From Flavobacterium phragmitis (lineage in GTDB: Bacteria > Bacteroidota > Bacteroidia > Flavobacteriales > Flavobacteriaceae), in contig NZ_FOMH01000014.1 of assembly GCF_900112575.1 (NCBI RefSeq), positions 62,001 through 126,000 of the forward strand: a stretch of 64,000 nt of DNA, in the 5' to 3' direction. The notes beneath the pieces are model-generated. The model did no database searches. It was given only the letters and a program-made list of their open reading frames with translations, and was not told the DNA's origin. The stretch's first letter is position 1. Each line of letters begins with the position of its first letter. This document shows positions 19,085 to 28,077 of the stretch, one piece after another. The position numbers were made by a program, and so were the translations under genes.

Positions 19085-19158
19085 TCAATTGTAATTTGCG
19101 ATTGGGGTTTTTCGTTTAATAGACTGAACTTTGCAGGGTAATTATCTAGTATCCTATT

Positions 19159-20124
19159 TTGAAAGCAAAACAACAAACATCGGCACATTTATTTGAAATT
19201 AACCATTTAGTACAACAGGCACTTTTCGCTGTAGTAATTCTTTTATGTTTGTTTTCAATTATTTCACCTCCAATAGCTTTGTTACTTGGAGTTTTGCTTG
19301 TAAACATTTTTGGAAATCCATTTGTAGAATTCAATCATAAAGCGATCACATTTCTTTTACAGTTTTCTGTAGTAGGTTTAGGTTTTGGTATGAATGCTCA
19401 TAGCGCGGTTTCAGCGGGAAAAGAAGGTTTTGTTCTTACTATAATGTCAATCTTTAGCACCTTGGTTTTTGGTTTTCTTCTTGGAAAATGGCTACAGACA
19501 GAAAAAAAGACTTCCCATTTAATTTCTTGCGGAACAGCAATCTGCGGAGGAAGCGCGATTGCAGCTATCGCTCCAGTAATTAAATCAAATGAAAATCAAA
19601 CTTCAATTGCTTTAGGTGTAATTTTTATATTGAATTCAATTGCTTTATTTGTTTTCCCTTTTATCGGTCATCAATTAGATTTGTCACAAAAAGATTTTGG
19701 TTTATGGTGCGCTATTGCGATTCATGATACTAGCTCTGTTGTAGGAGCAGCAAATAAATATGGAGCAGAAGCTTTACAGGTTGCCACAACAGTAAAATTA
19801 GCAAGAGCTTTATGGATTATTCCTATTTCGCTTTTAACGGCTTTTGTTTTTAAAAACAAGAATTCAAAAACAAAAATTCCTTATTTTGTTGGATTATTTA
19901 TTTTTGCAATGCTTTTAAATACTTACATTCCTTCATTGCATATTTTTACTGGACATGTAGTTGGCATCGCTAAAATCGGATTGACAATTACTCTGTTTTT
20001 AATTGGTGCAACTTTAAATTTTGCAACATTAAAAACAGTAGGAGTAAAGCCTTTGCTTCAAGGTGTCTTTTTATGGATATTTATCGCTGTTTTAGCTTTA
20101 GGATCAATTCTTTATTTGAGTTAA
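19159..20124 (+). CDS. YeiH/UPF0324-family membrane transporter
   Basis: 321 residues with about nine to ten membrane helices, ending LGSILYLS. Blocks such as GFGMNAHSAVSAGKEGF, CGTAICGGSAIAAIAPVIKS and IAIHDTSSVVGAA are typical of UPF0324, proposed sulfate or sulfite exporters. The start is a TTG at 19159: an in-frame stop lies four codons upstream and the next Met is at about residue 77, inside the membrane part. It follows the LysR gene and converges with the next gene, with only one base between the two stops. Confidence 0.9.
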   Translation: MKAKQQTSAHLFEINHLVQQALFAVVILLCLFSIISPPIALLLGVLLVNIFGNPFVEFNHKAITFLLQFSVVGLGFGMNAHSAVSAGKEGFVLTIMSIFSTLVFGFLLGKWLQTEKKTSHLISCGTAICGGSAIAAIAPVIKSNENQTSIALGVIFILNSIALFVFPFIGHQLDLSQKDFGLWCAIAIHDTSSVVGAANKYGAEALQVATTVKLARALWIIPISLLTAFVFKNKNSKTKIPYFVGLFIFAMLLNTYIPSLHIFTGHVVGIAKIGLTITLFLIGATLNFATLKTVGVKPLLQGVFLWIFIAVLALGSILYLS

Positions 20125-20125
20125 A

Positions 20126-21076
20126 CTATTTTATATTTGAAAACTTGGCAACTGGTTTTCCAATCATCTGATATGATTTTCCTTTAAATGAATAACGTCT
20201 TTCAATTTCAAAATCAAACTTAGTTTTAGTTTTGGCCATTGCAGCTATTTCTTGAGGAAGAGGTGCTTCAAATTCATCTTCTGCTTTTGCATCTTTGTTA
20301 AAAGTGCCATTGGTGGTAATGATAATATCTCTAAAATGTTTTTTAGTACCATCATCTACAACTTTATATGAACCCGACCAATTGATACTTGCAACATTAG
20401 TCAAATGGTAAGAAGGAACTTCCATAATGACTTGATATTTTCCATCGAATCCAGCCACAAGATAGAGATAACCTTCATAAGGCCCACCTGCGCCACCATT
20501 GATATGCGATAAAGTAAAAGCAAATTGATCTTCTCCAATTTCTACGATTTTTGGAGTTGGACATCGTGCAAAAGCTCCAAAAGCAGCAACGGCAGGCTGA
20601 AAAGATCTCATTTCCCAAATCTTGCCGTTTTTAGCAAATTTAGCTATACCCAGCAAACCACCAGAAAATCGCCCAGTCTGTAAACCATCTTCATCGTGAA
20701 CAGAATGGTTAAAAGCGATGACTTTAAATTTATTGTCTTTGGAATCAGAATAATCGATATTAGCTAAAAGTCTAGTGGCAACACCATCGGTATAAGGAAA
20801 CATTTGATCGCCTTCGACACCATTAACATCTAAAAAAGGAGCAGGTTTACATGTTTTACAAATCCAGCTTACAAAGGTGTTTTGATCTGCGAGACGGTAT
20901 AGTTTTCCAGGAAATAGTTTCTGCATTATTCTTTCTTCATTAAAAGGATCAGAAAATCTTAATGTCCTTTTTGAATTTAGAATAGTGTCACTGACATTTT
21001 TTGGTTTTATATCATTTTCCTGAGCAAAACAAATAACCGACAGGAAGAAAATTATATTTAGAAAAGTAAAGCGCAT
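20126..21076 (-). CDS. Secreted protein of unknown function
   Basis: 316 residues with an N-terminal signal peptide (RFTFLNIIFFLSVICFAQ). The mature part has a CKTCKP pair of cysteines near residue 75, and mixed beta segments including HINGGAGGPYEGYLYLVAG. No enzyme motif or family recognised. It converges on the YeiH-type gene and is divergent from the phospholipase C-like gene, so it is a single-gene unit. Confidence 0.8.
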   Translation of the reverse strand: MRFTFLNIIFFLSVICFAQENDIKPKNVSDTILNSKRTLRFSDPFNEERIMQKLFPGKLYRLADQNTFVSWICKTCKPAPFLDVNGVEGDQMFPYTDGVATRLLANIDYSDSKDNKFKVIAFNHSVHDEDGLQTGRFSGGLLGIAKFAKNGKIWEMRSFQPAVAAFGAFARCPTPKIVEIGEDQFAFTLSHINGGAGGPYEGYLYLVAGFDGKYQVIMEVPSYHLTNVASINWSGSYKVVDDGTKKHFRDIIITTNGTFNKDAKAEDEFEAPLPQEIAAMAKTKTKFDFEIERRYSFKGKSYQMIGKPVAKFSNIK

Positions 21077-21200
21077 GTTTGTAAGGTTTAGTCCATTAAC
21101 AAACTTACAAAAGAAAAATCTTTTTTTGTATGAATTTATGTTACTTAAATGGTTCTAAAATTTAAAATAAAATAATTTTAATAATCTTGAAAGGTTGTTG

Positions 21201-21230
21201 TTTGAATTATCCATAAATAAGGTAAATTTG
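21201..21230 (+). promoter_or_regulatory. Promoter for the phospholipase C/S1-P1-like gene
   Basis: TTTG at 21201-21204 and TAAATTTG at 21223-21230 with an 18-bp spacer match the Bacteroidota consensus, 22 bp before the start codon. Confidence 0.7.
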
Positions 21231-21252
21231 CCCCTCTAATACAAAAACAAAA

Positions 21253-22251
21253 ATGAAAAACTTCAAATCTAATCCAAAACTAATTGCCATCTGTGCTCTA
21301 ATTGTTGGATTTTTTACTTTATCCTGGGGAATTGTTGGTCACGAAAGAATTAATAAAGCTGCTGTAATGGCTTTACCTTATCCACTTCAGGAGTTCTTTT
21401 ATAATCATATCGATTTTATTACACAAGAAGCTTCAGTACCAGATATTCGTAAATATGCTTTAAGTTATAAAGATGAAGGGCCAAGACATTATTTTGATAT
21501 GGAAAATTTTGGTTCTGCTGATAGTTACCCACAAAATTTAGAGGAGGCTAAGAAAAAATATGATGCTAAATTTTTAAGCGATAACGGTATTTTACCTTGG
21601 TATATCGAAGATATGATGGCAAAGTTAACCAAAGCTTTTAAAGATAAAAACAGAGCAGAAATCTTATTTTTGGCTGCAGATTTAGGTCATTACATTGGCG
21701 ACGCACACATGCCGTTGCATACTTCTGCTAATCATGATGGTCAATTAACAGATCAAAAAGGGATTCATTCTCTTTGGGAAAGCAGACTTCCAGAGTTATT
21801 TGCTAAAAACTATAAATTAAATGTTCCTTATGCTCATTATTATGAAGATGTTCATAAAGCAATTTGGGATATGATAAATGATACACACAGTTTAGCACAA
21901 CCTTTATTGGATATCGATAAAAAACTGAGAACAGCTACACCGGAAAACCAAGTTTTCAAAATGGATGCAGACGGAAAAGTAATGAAAAGCAAATACAACA
22001 CAGCTGTTTTTTCTGATGAATATGCTAAAAAACTACACGATCAGTTAAATGGAATGGTAGAAAGTCAAATGAAAAAAGCAATCTCGGCAACAGCTAGTTT
22101 TTGGTATACAGCTTGGGTAAATGCTGGAAAACCAGATTTAAGTACTTTAGATTCTCCTGAAGTAACAAAGAGAAACGCTAAAGCATTAAAAGAAGACTGG
22201 GAACTATTCCAAAAAGGAGATTTATTTGGAATGAAAAATCAGAATGACTAA
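21253..22251 (+). CDS. Zinc-dependent phospholipase C / S1-P1 nuclease family protein
   Basis: 332 residues with an N-terminal signal segment (LIAICALIVGFFTLSWG). The mature N-terminus W25-G-x-x-G-H30 and later zinc ligands (D64, H79, H146, D150, H152, H156, H172 with the LWE motif) follow the trinuclear zinc fold shared by bacterial phospholipase C and S1/P1 nucleases. The block LAADLGHYIGDAHMPLHTSAN is the clearest signature. It is exported, probably to the periplasm or surface. Whether it cleaves phospholipid or nucleic acid is not decided by sequence. Confidence 0.88.
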   Translation: MKNFKSNPKLIAICALIVGFFTLSWGIVGHERINKAAVMALPYPLQEFFYNHIDFITQEASVPDIRKYALSYKDEGPRHYFDMENFGSADSYPQNLEEAKKKYDAKFLSDNGILPWYIEDMMAKLTKAFKDKNRAEILFLAADLGHYIGDAHMPLHTSANHDGQLTDQKGIHSLWESRLPELFAKNYKLNVPYAHYYEDVHKAIWDMINDTHSLAQPLLDIDKKLRTATPENQVFKMDADGKVMKSKYNTAVFSDEYAKKLHDQLNGMVESQMKKAISATASFWYTAWVNAGKPDLSTLDSPEVTKRNAKALKEDWELFQKGDLFGMKNQND

Positions 22252-22290
22252 TTTTTGTTTCAAGTTTAAAGTTTCAGGTTTACTGGAACT

Positions 22291-22326
22291 AAAAAAGCCT
22301 CAAGTGATTGAACTTGAGGCTTTTTT
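22291..22326. terminator. Bidirectional terminator between convergent genes
   Basis: A perfect 15-bp stem (22291-22305 with 22312-22326, core AGCCTCAAGT / ACTTGAGGCT) with six A before and six T after, serving both the + strand phospholipase C-like gene and the - strand LTA-synthase-like gene. Confidence 0.9.
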
Positions 22327-22327
22327 A

Positions 22328-24469
22328 TTAGCGATTTTTTGCGTATAACTTGGTGTTCTTTGCGGTTAAACTTAAATCATTAAACTGATATTCTTTTTTC
22401 TTTAATAGATAAGAAGCAGATTGATAAAAAGCAATCGTTTCATCGACTAAATTTTTGTTTTCTGATTTCAAAGGTATCTGATCATAATAGATTTGAAATT
22501 CAGGTAAAAGACCTTCTTTTTTATTCAATTTTAATTGGAACTGCTTAATTTGCTGTTTTGGAGATAAGATGGTTAAAACATTATCTTTAATTAATCCCAA
22601 ATCCTGGTAAGTCGCGATGAGAGCTCTTGGCTGATAATGAGGTTTAAAAACGTCTTGTCCGAAAAATTTGCTTTCATAATCAAAATGCAGCAATCCAAAT
22701 AAAGTGGGCATAATATCAATTTGTGACATCAGTTGATTGTATTTTTCAGGTTTAATATCTGAAGAATAGATTAAAGCAGGGATTCGGTATTTATCTAAGG
22801 GAAGTTCTGTTTTTCCAGCACTTGAGGCACAATGATCGGCAACAATTACGAATACAGTATTTTTAAACCAAGGCTGTTTTTGAGCTTTGTTGAAAAATTG
22901 TTTAAGCGCATAATCAGTATATTTTACACCACCGTCACGAGATTTAATATTTCCAGGAATATCAATTTTATTGTTTGGATAAGTAAAAGGCCTGTGATTA
23001 CTAACCGTCATAATATGATTGAAGAAAGGTTTGTTTTGCTTTGCTTCAGAATTCATGACTTTGATTGCTTTATTATACATGTCTTCATCACAAACTCCCC
23101 ACACATTAGAGAAAGTAATTTCGTTAGGTTCAAAACTCGATTTATCAATAATCTGATAGCCATTTCCAGAATAAAAATCCTGCATATTATCAAAAAAAGC
23201 ATCACCACCATACATGAATTTTACATTGTAGCCTTTTTTAAGGAAAACTGATCCAGTAGAGAATTTATTTTTATTGTCTTCTCTTTTTACAACACTTTCT
23301 CCAGCAGTCGGTGGCAAACATAAGGTTACGGCTTCAAGACCTCGAACGGTTCTGTTTCCAGCTGCGTAAGTATTGGTAAACAAAAGGCTTTTTTGAGCTA
23401 AACTATCCAGAAATGGTGTTATATTTTGTTTGTTTCCATAAATTTTCATGAAATCGGCACTTAAGCTTTCAACAGTAATTAAGACTACATTTTTACGTTT
23501 TTCCAACGAATCATTGTTTACTTTTTGTAAAGTATTTTGTCCTGAAATAGCTGGTATCTGTTGTTTTAAAAGTGCGAAAGCTTTTTGGTCAGGAATAGTT
23601 TTGTAGAATTTAAAATAATCCAATTTATTATTCTGAAATGCCAGATAAAACTTGTAGATTCCGTTAGACTGCAATTCGTTAACAAAAATATTTTTAGAGT
23701 TTTCTGTTTTCGCTAAACTTGGAATAGCAAACAATGAGGAAACAAAGAAAGTACAGTAAATAGCAGTGATTTTTAATTTTTCGGAAATATTTGGAATTTC
23801 ATCAATATAGTTTCGGGAATACTTTGTAATGAAATAAGTAATCGTTCCGGTAATAACAAACAATACAGAAAATATTGGAACAACAGGATAAGACTGCATA
23901 ATGTTTCCGATAACTTCATTGGTGTAAATTAGATAATTAACAGCTATGAAGTTATATTTTACTCCAAATTCATTCCAGAAGAAAAACTCACTGATTGCAT
24001 TTTGCAGAATTAGTAAAACATATAAAAAGATTACAAATGCAAAAAGCCAGAATCTCAATTTAGTTCTCTGTTTTGGCAGAAAAAGGAATAAAGAAAATAA
24101 TAATGTTTTAATAGAAACAAAGATCAAAACAATCTTCGGTAAAGCACCACCATATTCATCAAAAATACTTTTTCCAGATGCAATATAAATCAGAAGAGCA
24201 ATAAAGCCACCAAGAATAATATATCCATAAGGTTTGTTGTACTTGGAATTGGAAATCATAATAAGATAAAGCCACAAAAATGACGAAGCCAAAACAAATA
24301 CAAAAGAATCTGAAATTAGACCTAAGCTGAAGATTTTCAGACTTTCAGAGAATGTAAATGAACTTTGAGTAATAGGGTGAAAAAGAAGTACTATTCTCAA
24401 TACGAAACTCACAATAAAGTACAATAGGGCTAGATTGTAAAAAGGCGAAAGTTTTTTGTAAAAAGTCAT
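22328..24469 (-). CDS. LTA-synthase-family phosphoglycerol/phosphoethanolamine-type transferase
   Basis: 713 residues: five to six N-terminal membrane helices (to about 255) and a sulfatase-fold extracytoplasmic domain. Expected catalytic residues are present: E334 in ITVESLS, nucleophile T374 in GNRTVRG, H492 in SNHRPF, and D545/H546 in VADHCASSAG. In Firmicutes this family polymerises glycerol phosphate; in Gram-negatives relatives decorate periplasmic glucans, lipid A or glycans. There is no lipoteichoic acid here, so the acceptor is probably an envelope glycan or lipid. It is monocistronic. Confidence 0.9.
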   Translation of the reverse strand: MTFYKKLSPFYNLALLYFIVSFVLRIVLLFHPITQSSFTFSESLKIFSLGLISDSFVFVLASSFLWLYLIMISNSKYNKPYGYIILGGFIALLIYIASGKSIFDEYGGALPKIVLIFVSIKTLLFSLFLFLPKQRTKLRFWLFAFVIFLYVLLILQNAISEFFFWNEFGVKYNFIAVNYLIYTNEVIGNIMQSYPVVPIFSVLFVITGTITYFITKYSRNYIDEIPNISEKLKITAIYCTFFVSSLFAIPSLAKTENSKNIFVNELQSNGIYKFYLAFQNNKLDYFKFYKTIPDQKAFALLKQQIPAISGQNTLQKVNNDSLEKRKNVVLITVESLSADFMKIYGNKQNITPFLDSLAQKSLLFTNTYAAGNRTVRGLEAVTLCLPPTAGESVVKREDNKNKFSTGSVFLKKGYNVKFMYGGDAFFDNMQDFYSGNGYQIIDKSSFEPNEITFSNVWGVCDEDMYNKAIKVMNSEAKQNKPFFNHIMTVSNHRPFTYPNNKIDIPGNIKSRDGGVKYTDYALKQFFNKAQKQPWFKNTVFVIVADHCASSAGKTELPLDKYRIPALIYSSDIKPEKYNQLMSQIDIMPTLFGLLHFDYESKFFGQDVFKPHYQPRALIATYQDLGLIKDNVLTILSPKQQIKQFQLKLNKKEGLLPEFQIYYDQIPLKSENKNLVDETIAFYQSASYLLKKKEYQFNDLSLTAKNTKLYAKNR

Positions 24470-24621
24470 TATAAATATTTTTTTACAAAATTACTTCCAA
24501 ATCATTAACGCCAGATTAATTTCAACTTTAACCTTACTTAGTAATAACTTAATGTTTGCTTAAGATATTGGTTTTATTTATAACTTTAAGTTAACTGTTT
24601 AGATGTAATTTTTAAATAATA

Positions 24622-24629
24622 TATCTTTG
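24622..24629 (+). promoter_or_regulatory. Putative -7 element for the two-component operon
   Basis: TATCTTTG fits TAnnTTTG, 40 bp before the response regulator start. The upstream box is weak (TTTA near 24598). Confidence 0.4.
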
Positions 24630-24669
24630 ATATAGAAAATAAATGCGAATCTTTAATAAAATACGATAA

Positions 24670-25332
24670 ATGCATATTTTAATAGTTGAAGACGAACTAG
24701 GAATTGTTCAGTTTCTTAAACAAGGTTTACAAGAAGAAGGCTATCAGATAACCACTGCAAATGATGGTTCTAAAGGTTTTGAACTGGTTCAGGAACAAAA
24801 ATTTGATTTGATTTTGTTAGACTGGATGCTACCTAAGATTAATGGTTTAGACTTGTGTAAAGCCATTAGGGTCAAAGACCAGACAACTCCAATCATTTTT
24901 TTAACCGCTAAAGACACTGTTCAGGAAACTATTGAAGGTCTTAAAGCTGGAGCAAATGATTATATTAAAAAACCTTTCAGTTTTGAGGAATTAGTAGAAC
25001 GTATTAAAGTTCATTTTAGAAATAAAAAACAAACCGAAATCTTAACGCTTGGAACGATTACCATTGATTTGTCCAAGCATATTGTTTTAAAGGAAGAAGA
25101 AGAAATTTCGCTTACGCAGAGAGAATTCGAATTACTGACTTATTTAATTCAGCATAAAGGCAAAGTTTGTACGCGAAATCAGATTTTAAGGGATGTTTGG
25201 GAAATAAACTTCGAGTACGATACGGGGGTAATTGATGTTTTTATGAATGCAATTCGTAAAAAACTCAACCTAAAAATCGAAGAAGATTATATAAAAACTA
25301 TCCGAGGCATTGGATATATTGCCAATGATTAA
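24670..25332 (+). CDS. OmpR-family response regulator
   Basis: 220 residues: receiver domain (1-115) with D8, phospho-acceptor D51 in LILLDWMLPKING and IKKPFSFEEL at the end, then an OmpR/PhoB winged helix (about 128-220, with LTQREFELLTYL and TIRGIGYIA). The histidine kinase gene starts two bases after its stop, so the two are coupled. The stimulus is unknown. Homologues in Bacteroidota often answer metal or envelope stress; that is only a possibility. Confidence 0.95.
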   Translation: MHILIVEDELGIVQFLKQGLQEEGYQITTANDGSKGFELVQEQKFDLILLDWMLPKINGLDLCKAIRVKDQTTPIIFLTAKDTVQETIEGLKAGANDYIKKPFSFEELVERIKVHFRNKKQTEILTLGTITIDLSKHIVLKEEEEISLTQREFELLTYLIQHKGKVCTRNQILRDVWEINFEYDTGVIDVFMNAIRKKLNLKIEEDYIKTIRGIGYIAND

Positions 25333-25334
25333 AA

Positions 25335-26735
25335 ATGACATCATTATCTTTTAAAAATAGAATTGCATTAAATTATATTTTGACTACCGGACTTTTAGTT
25401 TTGGTAGTTTTTTCTGCTATTTACTTTATTGTAAAACTGACTGTTTACAATCATATTGATGACAATTTGAATATCGAAATTCAGGATCATTTGAAAGAAA
25501 TCAGGATGGAAAACAAAAAAGTAATCTTTATGGATGTTGAGGAATGGGAGGAAAGAGAACACAATTCTGTAGATGTAAATCCAGTTTTTGTCCAGTTTTT
25601 AGATTTGAACAAACAAATAATTGAAAAATCTCCCAATTTAAAGAATGAAAAGCTGATTTTTCATGGAAATAAAGAACATTTTCAGCTTTTTGATACTGAA
25701 TTATTAGGAAGTAAAATTCGTCAGATTCAGGTTCCGCTTCATGTAAAATCAAAGAAAGTCGGTTATTTGATTATTGCGATGTCGCTTTCAGATTCTTCAA
25801 AAGTTCTGGAAAATTTGCTGGATACTTTAATGATCTCTTTTCTAGTAATTTTATTGTTGTTGTTCTTCTTAGCCCGTTTTTTTGCCGGACGAAGTATAAG
25901 ACCAATAAATGAGATTATAAATACTTCGAAAATTATCACAAAAGATAATTTAAAAACCAGGATTCCGCTTCCAAAAACAAGAGACGAATTATTTACACTT
26001 TCTAAAACAATTAACAATTTATTAAACCGAATTGAAGATGCCATAGAACGTGAAAAACAGTTTACTTCAGATGCTTCTCATGAGTTAAGAACACCTTTGA
26101 CTGTAATTAAAGGAACACTTGAAGTACTGATTCGTAAACCTAGAGATAACAAAGAATACGAAGAAAAAATAAACTATTGTATTAACGAAGTAGATCATCT
26201 AAATTCACTGGTGGATCAGTTGCTTTTAATGGCAAGATTTGAAAACCAAAAACAGAATGTTAATAAAGAAAATATTTATTTAAATTCTATCATTTTGGAT
26301 GTTTTAACTTTAAATGCAGAGAAGATTAAAACGAGTAAAATTAATGTCGTTTTAGAAGCGCCAGAAGAATTTTATATTTATTCGGATAATTATCTAGTAG
26401 TTACAATTCTTCGAAATATTATTTCAAATGCCGTTAAATATTCCAAAGCAAATACCGAAATCAAAATTTCATTGGTAAGAAAAGATGATCATATTTTTTG
26501 CACCATATCAGATCAAGGAATTGGAATTGCCAAAGAAGATTTAGAGTCTATTTTCAATCCGTTTTTCAGGTCAAATGCTTTAAATCATTCCGAAATTAAA
26601 GGAACAGGGCTTGGATTGTTTATTGTGAAAAGAATGACAGATTTGCTTCAGATTAAATTCAAAATAGAAAGTGAAATTGGTAAAGGAACCAAAGTTTTGC
26701 TGGTTTTTGATGAATTTGATAATTCGCTAAAGTAA
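25335..26735 (+). CDS. Sensor histidine kinase
   Basis: 466 residues: membrane helices at about 12-34 and 164-182 enclose a periplasmic sensor of about 130 residues, followed by a HAMP domain (SIRPINEIINTSKII), a HisKA domain with phospho-accepting H249 in SDASHELRTPL, and an ATPase domain with N box (NIISNAVKYSK), G1 (ISDQGIGIAKEDL) and G2 (KGTGLGLFIV). It is the partner of the regulator directly upstream. Confidence 0.95.
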   Translation: MTSLSFKNRIALNYILTTGLLVLVVFSAIYFIVKLTVYNHIDDNLNIEIQDHLKEIRMENKKVIFMDVEEWEEREHNSVDVNPVFVQFLDLNKQIIEKSPNLKNEKLIFHGNKEHFQLFDTELLGSKIRQIQVPLHVKSKKVGYLIIAMSLSDSSKVLENLLDTLMISFLVILLLLFFLARFFAGRSIRPINEIINTSKIITKDNLKTRIPLPKTRDELFTLSKTINNLLNRIEDAIEREKQFTSDASHELRTPLTVIKGTLEVLIRKPRDNKEYEEKINYCINEVDHLNSLVDQLLLMARFENQKQNVNKENIYLNSIILDVLTLNAEKIKTSKINVVLEAPEEFYIYSDNYLVVTILRNIISNAVKYSKANTEIKISLVRKDDHIFCTISDQGIGIAKEDLESIFNPFFRSNALNHSEIKGTGLGLFIVKRMTDLLQIKFKIESEIGKGTKVLLVFDEFDNSLK

Positions 26736-26808
26736 TTTTTAAATTAGTAAATATAAGGTAGTCTGAAATGTTTTTTAACAATAAACTATCGTTAAGTTAA
26801 AATAAAAA

Positions 26809-26840
26809 TTGCTTTTTAATTAATTTATCTATTATATTTG
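26809..26840 (+). promoter_or_regulatory. Promoter of the histidine operon
   Basis: TTG at 26809-26811 and TATATTTG at 26833-26840 with a 21-bp spacer fit the flavobacterial consensus. Transcription would begin near 26847, about 30 bases before the leader peptide start. Confidence 0.7.
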
Positions 26841-26875
26841 CAACCGAATCAAAGAAGTAAAAAACAAAACAAATC

Positions 26876-26935
26876 ATGATTTCGATCCAATTACATCATC
26901 ATCATCTACATTATTGCTCTCAAGCGATGTGTTAA
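26876..26935 (+). CDS. Histidine operon leader peptide (19 aa)
   Basis: ATG to TAA encodes MISIQLHHHHLHYCSQAMC, with five His codons in a stretch of six (26894-26911). An intrinsic terminator follows at 26963 and hisG at 27045. This is the layout of enterobacterial his attenuation: scarcity of charged His-tRNA stalls the ribosome in the His run and prevents termination. Bases 26919-26926, just after the His codons, can pair with the 5' arm of the terminator. Confidence 0.85.
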   Translation: MISIQLHHHHLHYCSQAMC

Positions 26936-26976
26936 TGGTATGCGTGTAAATCATCATATTTTAAAACCCGTTTGAG
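26919..26976 (+). promoter_or_regulatory. Candidate antiterminator pairing in the his leader
   Basis: CTCAAGCG (26919-26926, inside the leader after the His codons) can form eight pairs, one of them G-U, with CGTTTGAG (26969-26976), the top of the terminator's 5' arm. A ribosome stalled early in the His run would leave the first strand free; one that reaches the stop codon would cover it. The pairing was found by eye, with no energy calculation. Confidence 0.55.
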
Positions 26977-26996
26977 TACATCAAACGGGTTTTTTA
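26963..26996 (+). terminator. Attenuator terminator of the his operon
   Basis: Perfect 13-bp stem AAAACCCGTTTGA / TCAAACGGGTTTT with a 5-nt loop and a T-run, 28 bases after the leader stop and about 50 bases before hisG. Confidence 0.88.
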
Positions 26997-27044
26997 ATTC
27001 CACCTCTTTGTACTCAAACTATTAATCTAACAAACAACTAAAAA

Positions 27045-27902
27045 ATGAGTACTTTAAAAATTGCAATTCAAAAATCTGGTCGTTTAAACGAAGACAGCAT
27101 TCAAATCTTAAAAGACTGCGGTATCTCAATCAACAACGGGATTGATCAGTTAAAAGCCGAAGCTTCTAATTTTCCTCTTGAAGTTTTATATTTAAGAAAT
27201 TCAGATATTCCACAATATTTAATTGATGGAGTAGTAGATTTAGCCATCGTTGGCGATAATCTTTTAGTAGAAAAAGGAAAAGGAATCGAAGTAGTTCAGA
27301 AATTAGGTTTTTCTAAATGTAAAGTTTCGGTAGCTGTTCCTAAAACATTCGAATACAATTCGGTACAAGATTTAGCGAATCTTAGAATTGCTACCTCTTA
27401 CCCAAATACAGTTAATGAATATTTCAGTAAATTTGGCTTAACTGTAGACATTCACCAAATCTCTGGTTCAGTTGAAATTGCACCAAATATTGGACTTGCA
27501 GATGCTATTGTAGATATCGTTTCAAGCGGAAGCACGCTTTTCAAAAACAACTTAAAAGAAGTTGAAGTAATTTTAAAAAGCGAAGCAGTTTTAGCCGTTT
27601 CTCCAAAAGTTTCTCCAGAAATTCAAAAACACATTGATACATTAAAATTCAGAATTCAGGCCGTTTTAAGAGCAAGAAATTCTAAATATATCTTGATGAA
27701 CGTTCCAAATGATAAAATTGATGCAGTTGGAAAAATCCTTCCGGTTTTAAGAAGTTTAACAGTTCTTCCATTAGCACAAGAAGGCTGGAGCAGTGTTCAC
27801 TCTGTAATCGATAAAGATACTTTCTGGGATGTAATTGACAAGTTAAAAGAAGTAGGAGCAGAAGGAATTTTAGTTTGTCCAATTGAGAAAATGGTACTAT
27901 AA
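27045..27902 (+). CDS. hisG: ATP phosphoribosyltransferase (long form)
   Basis: First enzyme of histidine synthesis, joining ATP and PRPP. 285 residues, the long form with a C-terminal ACT-like regulatory domain (about 210-285) for feedback by histidine, so no HisZ partner is needed. Typical blocks are LKIAIQKSGRLNED at the start, DLAIVGDNLL, and DIVSSGSTLFKNNL at the PRPP site. It is the first gene after the leader and attenuator. Confidence 0.97.
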   Translation: MSTLKIAIQKSGRLNEDSIQILKDCGISINNGIDQLKAEASNFPLEVLYLRNSDIPQYLIDGVVDLAIVGDNLLVEKGKGIEVVQKLGFSKCKVSVAVPKTFEYNSVQDLANLRIATSYPNTVNEYFSKFGLTVDIHQISGSVEIAPNIGLADAIVDIVSSGSTLFKNNLKEVEVILKSEAVLAVSPKVSPEIQKHIDTLKFRIQAVLRARNSKYILMNVPNDKIDAVGKILPVLRSLTVLPLAQEGWSSVHSVIDKDTFWDVIDKLKEVGAEGILVCPIEKMVL

Positions 27903-27910
27903 AATAAAAG

Positions 27911-28042
27911 AAATTCCAATTTTAAAATTCCAAATTCCAATGATCGAGTTTTAGACAACAGCTTTGAGAACTTTTTTTAAACAAAGAAAAAAAAGACCTT
28001 TCGTACTTTGCGGTATAAATTTTAGACAAAGAATTGGAATTT
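27911..28042. repeat. Inverted repeat in the hisG-hisD junction (AAATTCCAAT family)
   Basis: AAATTCCAAT occurs at 27911-27920 and 27932-27941 and its complement ATTGGAATTT at 28033-28042, making a long imperfect palindrome. The same arm sequence occurs near 41.3 kb and 60 kb. Confidence 0.6.
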
Positions 28043-28077
28043 GTAATTTAAAAAAATGGGATTTAATATATAATATT

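Noticed and set aside
24670..26735. Two-component system as regulator of the adjacent his operon
   Set aside because: His has its own promoter and attenuator; adjacency is the only link.
26876..27044. Riboswitch before hisG
   Set aside because: The leader with His codons and the hairpin explain the region fully; no known riboswitch core is seen.
27964..28077. Extra 38 residues at the hisD N-terminus
   Set aside because: Lys/Arg-rich and encoded by repeat-like DNA; HisD homology begins at MNKINNPKPESW.
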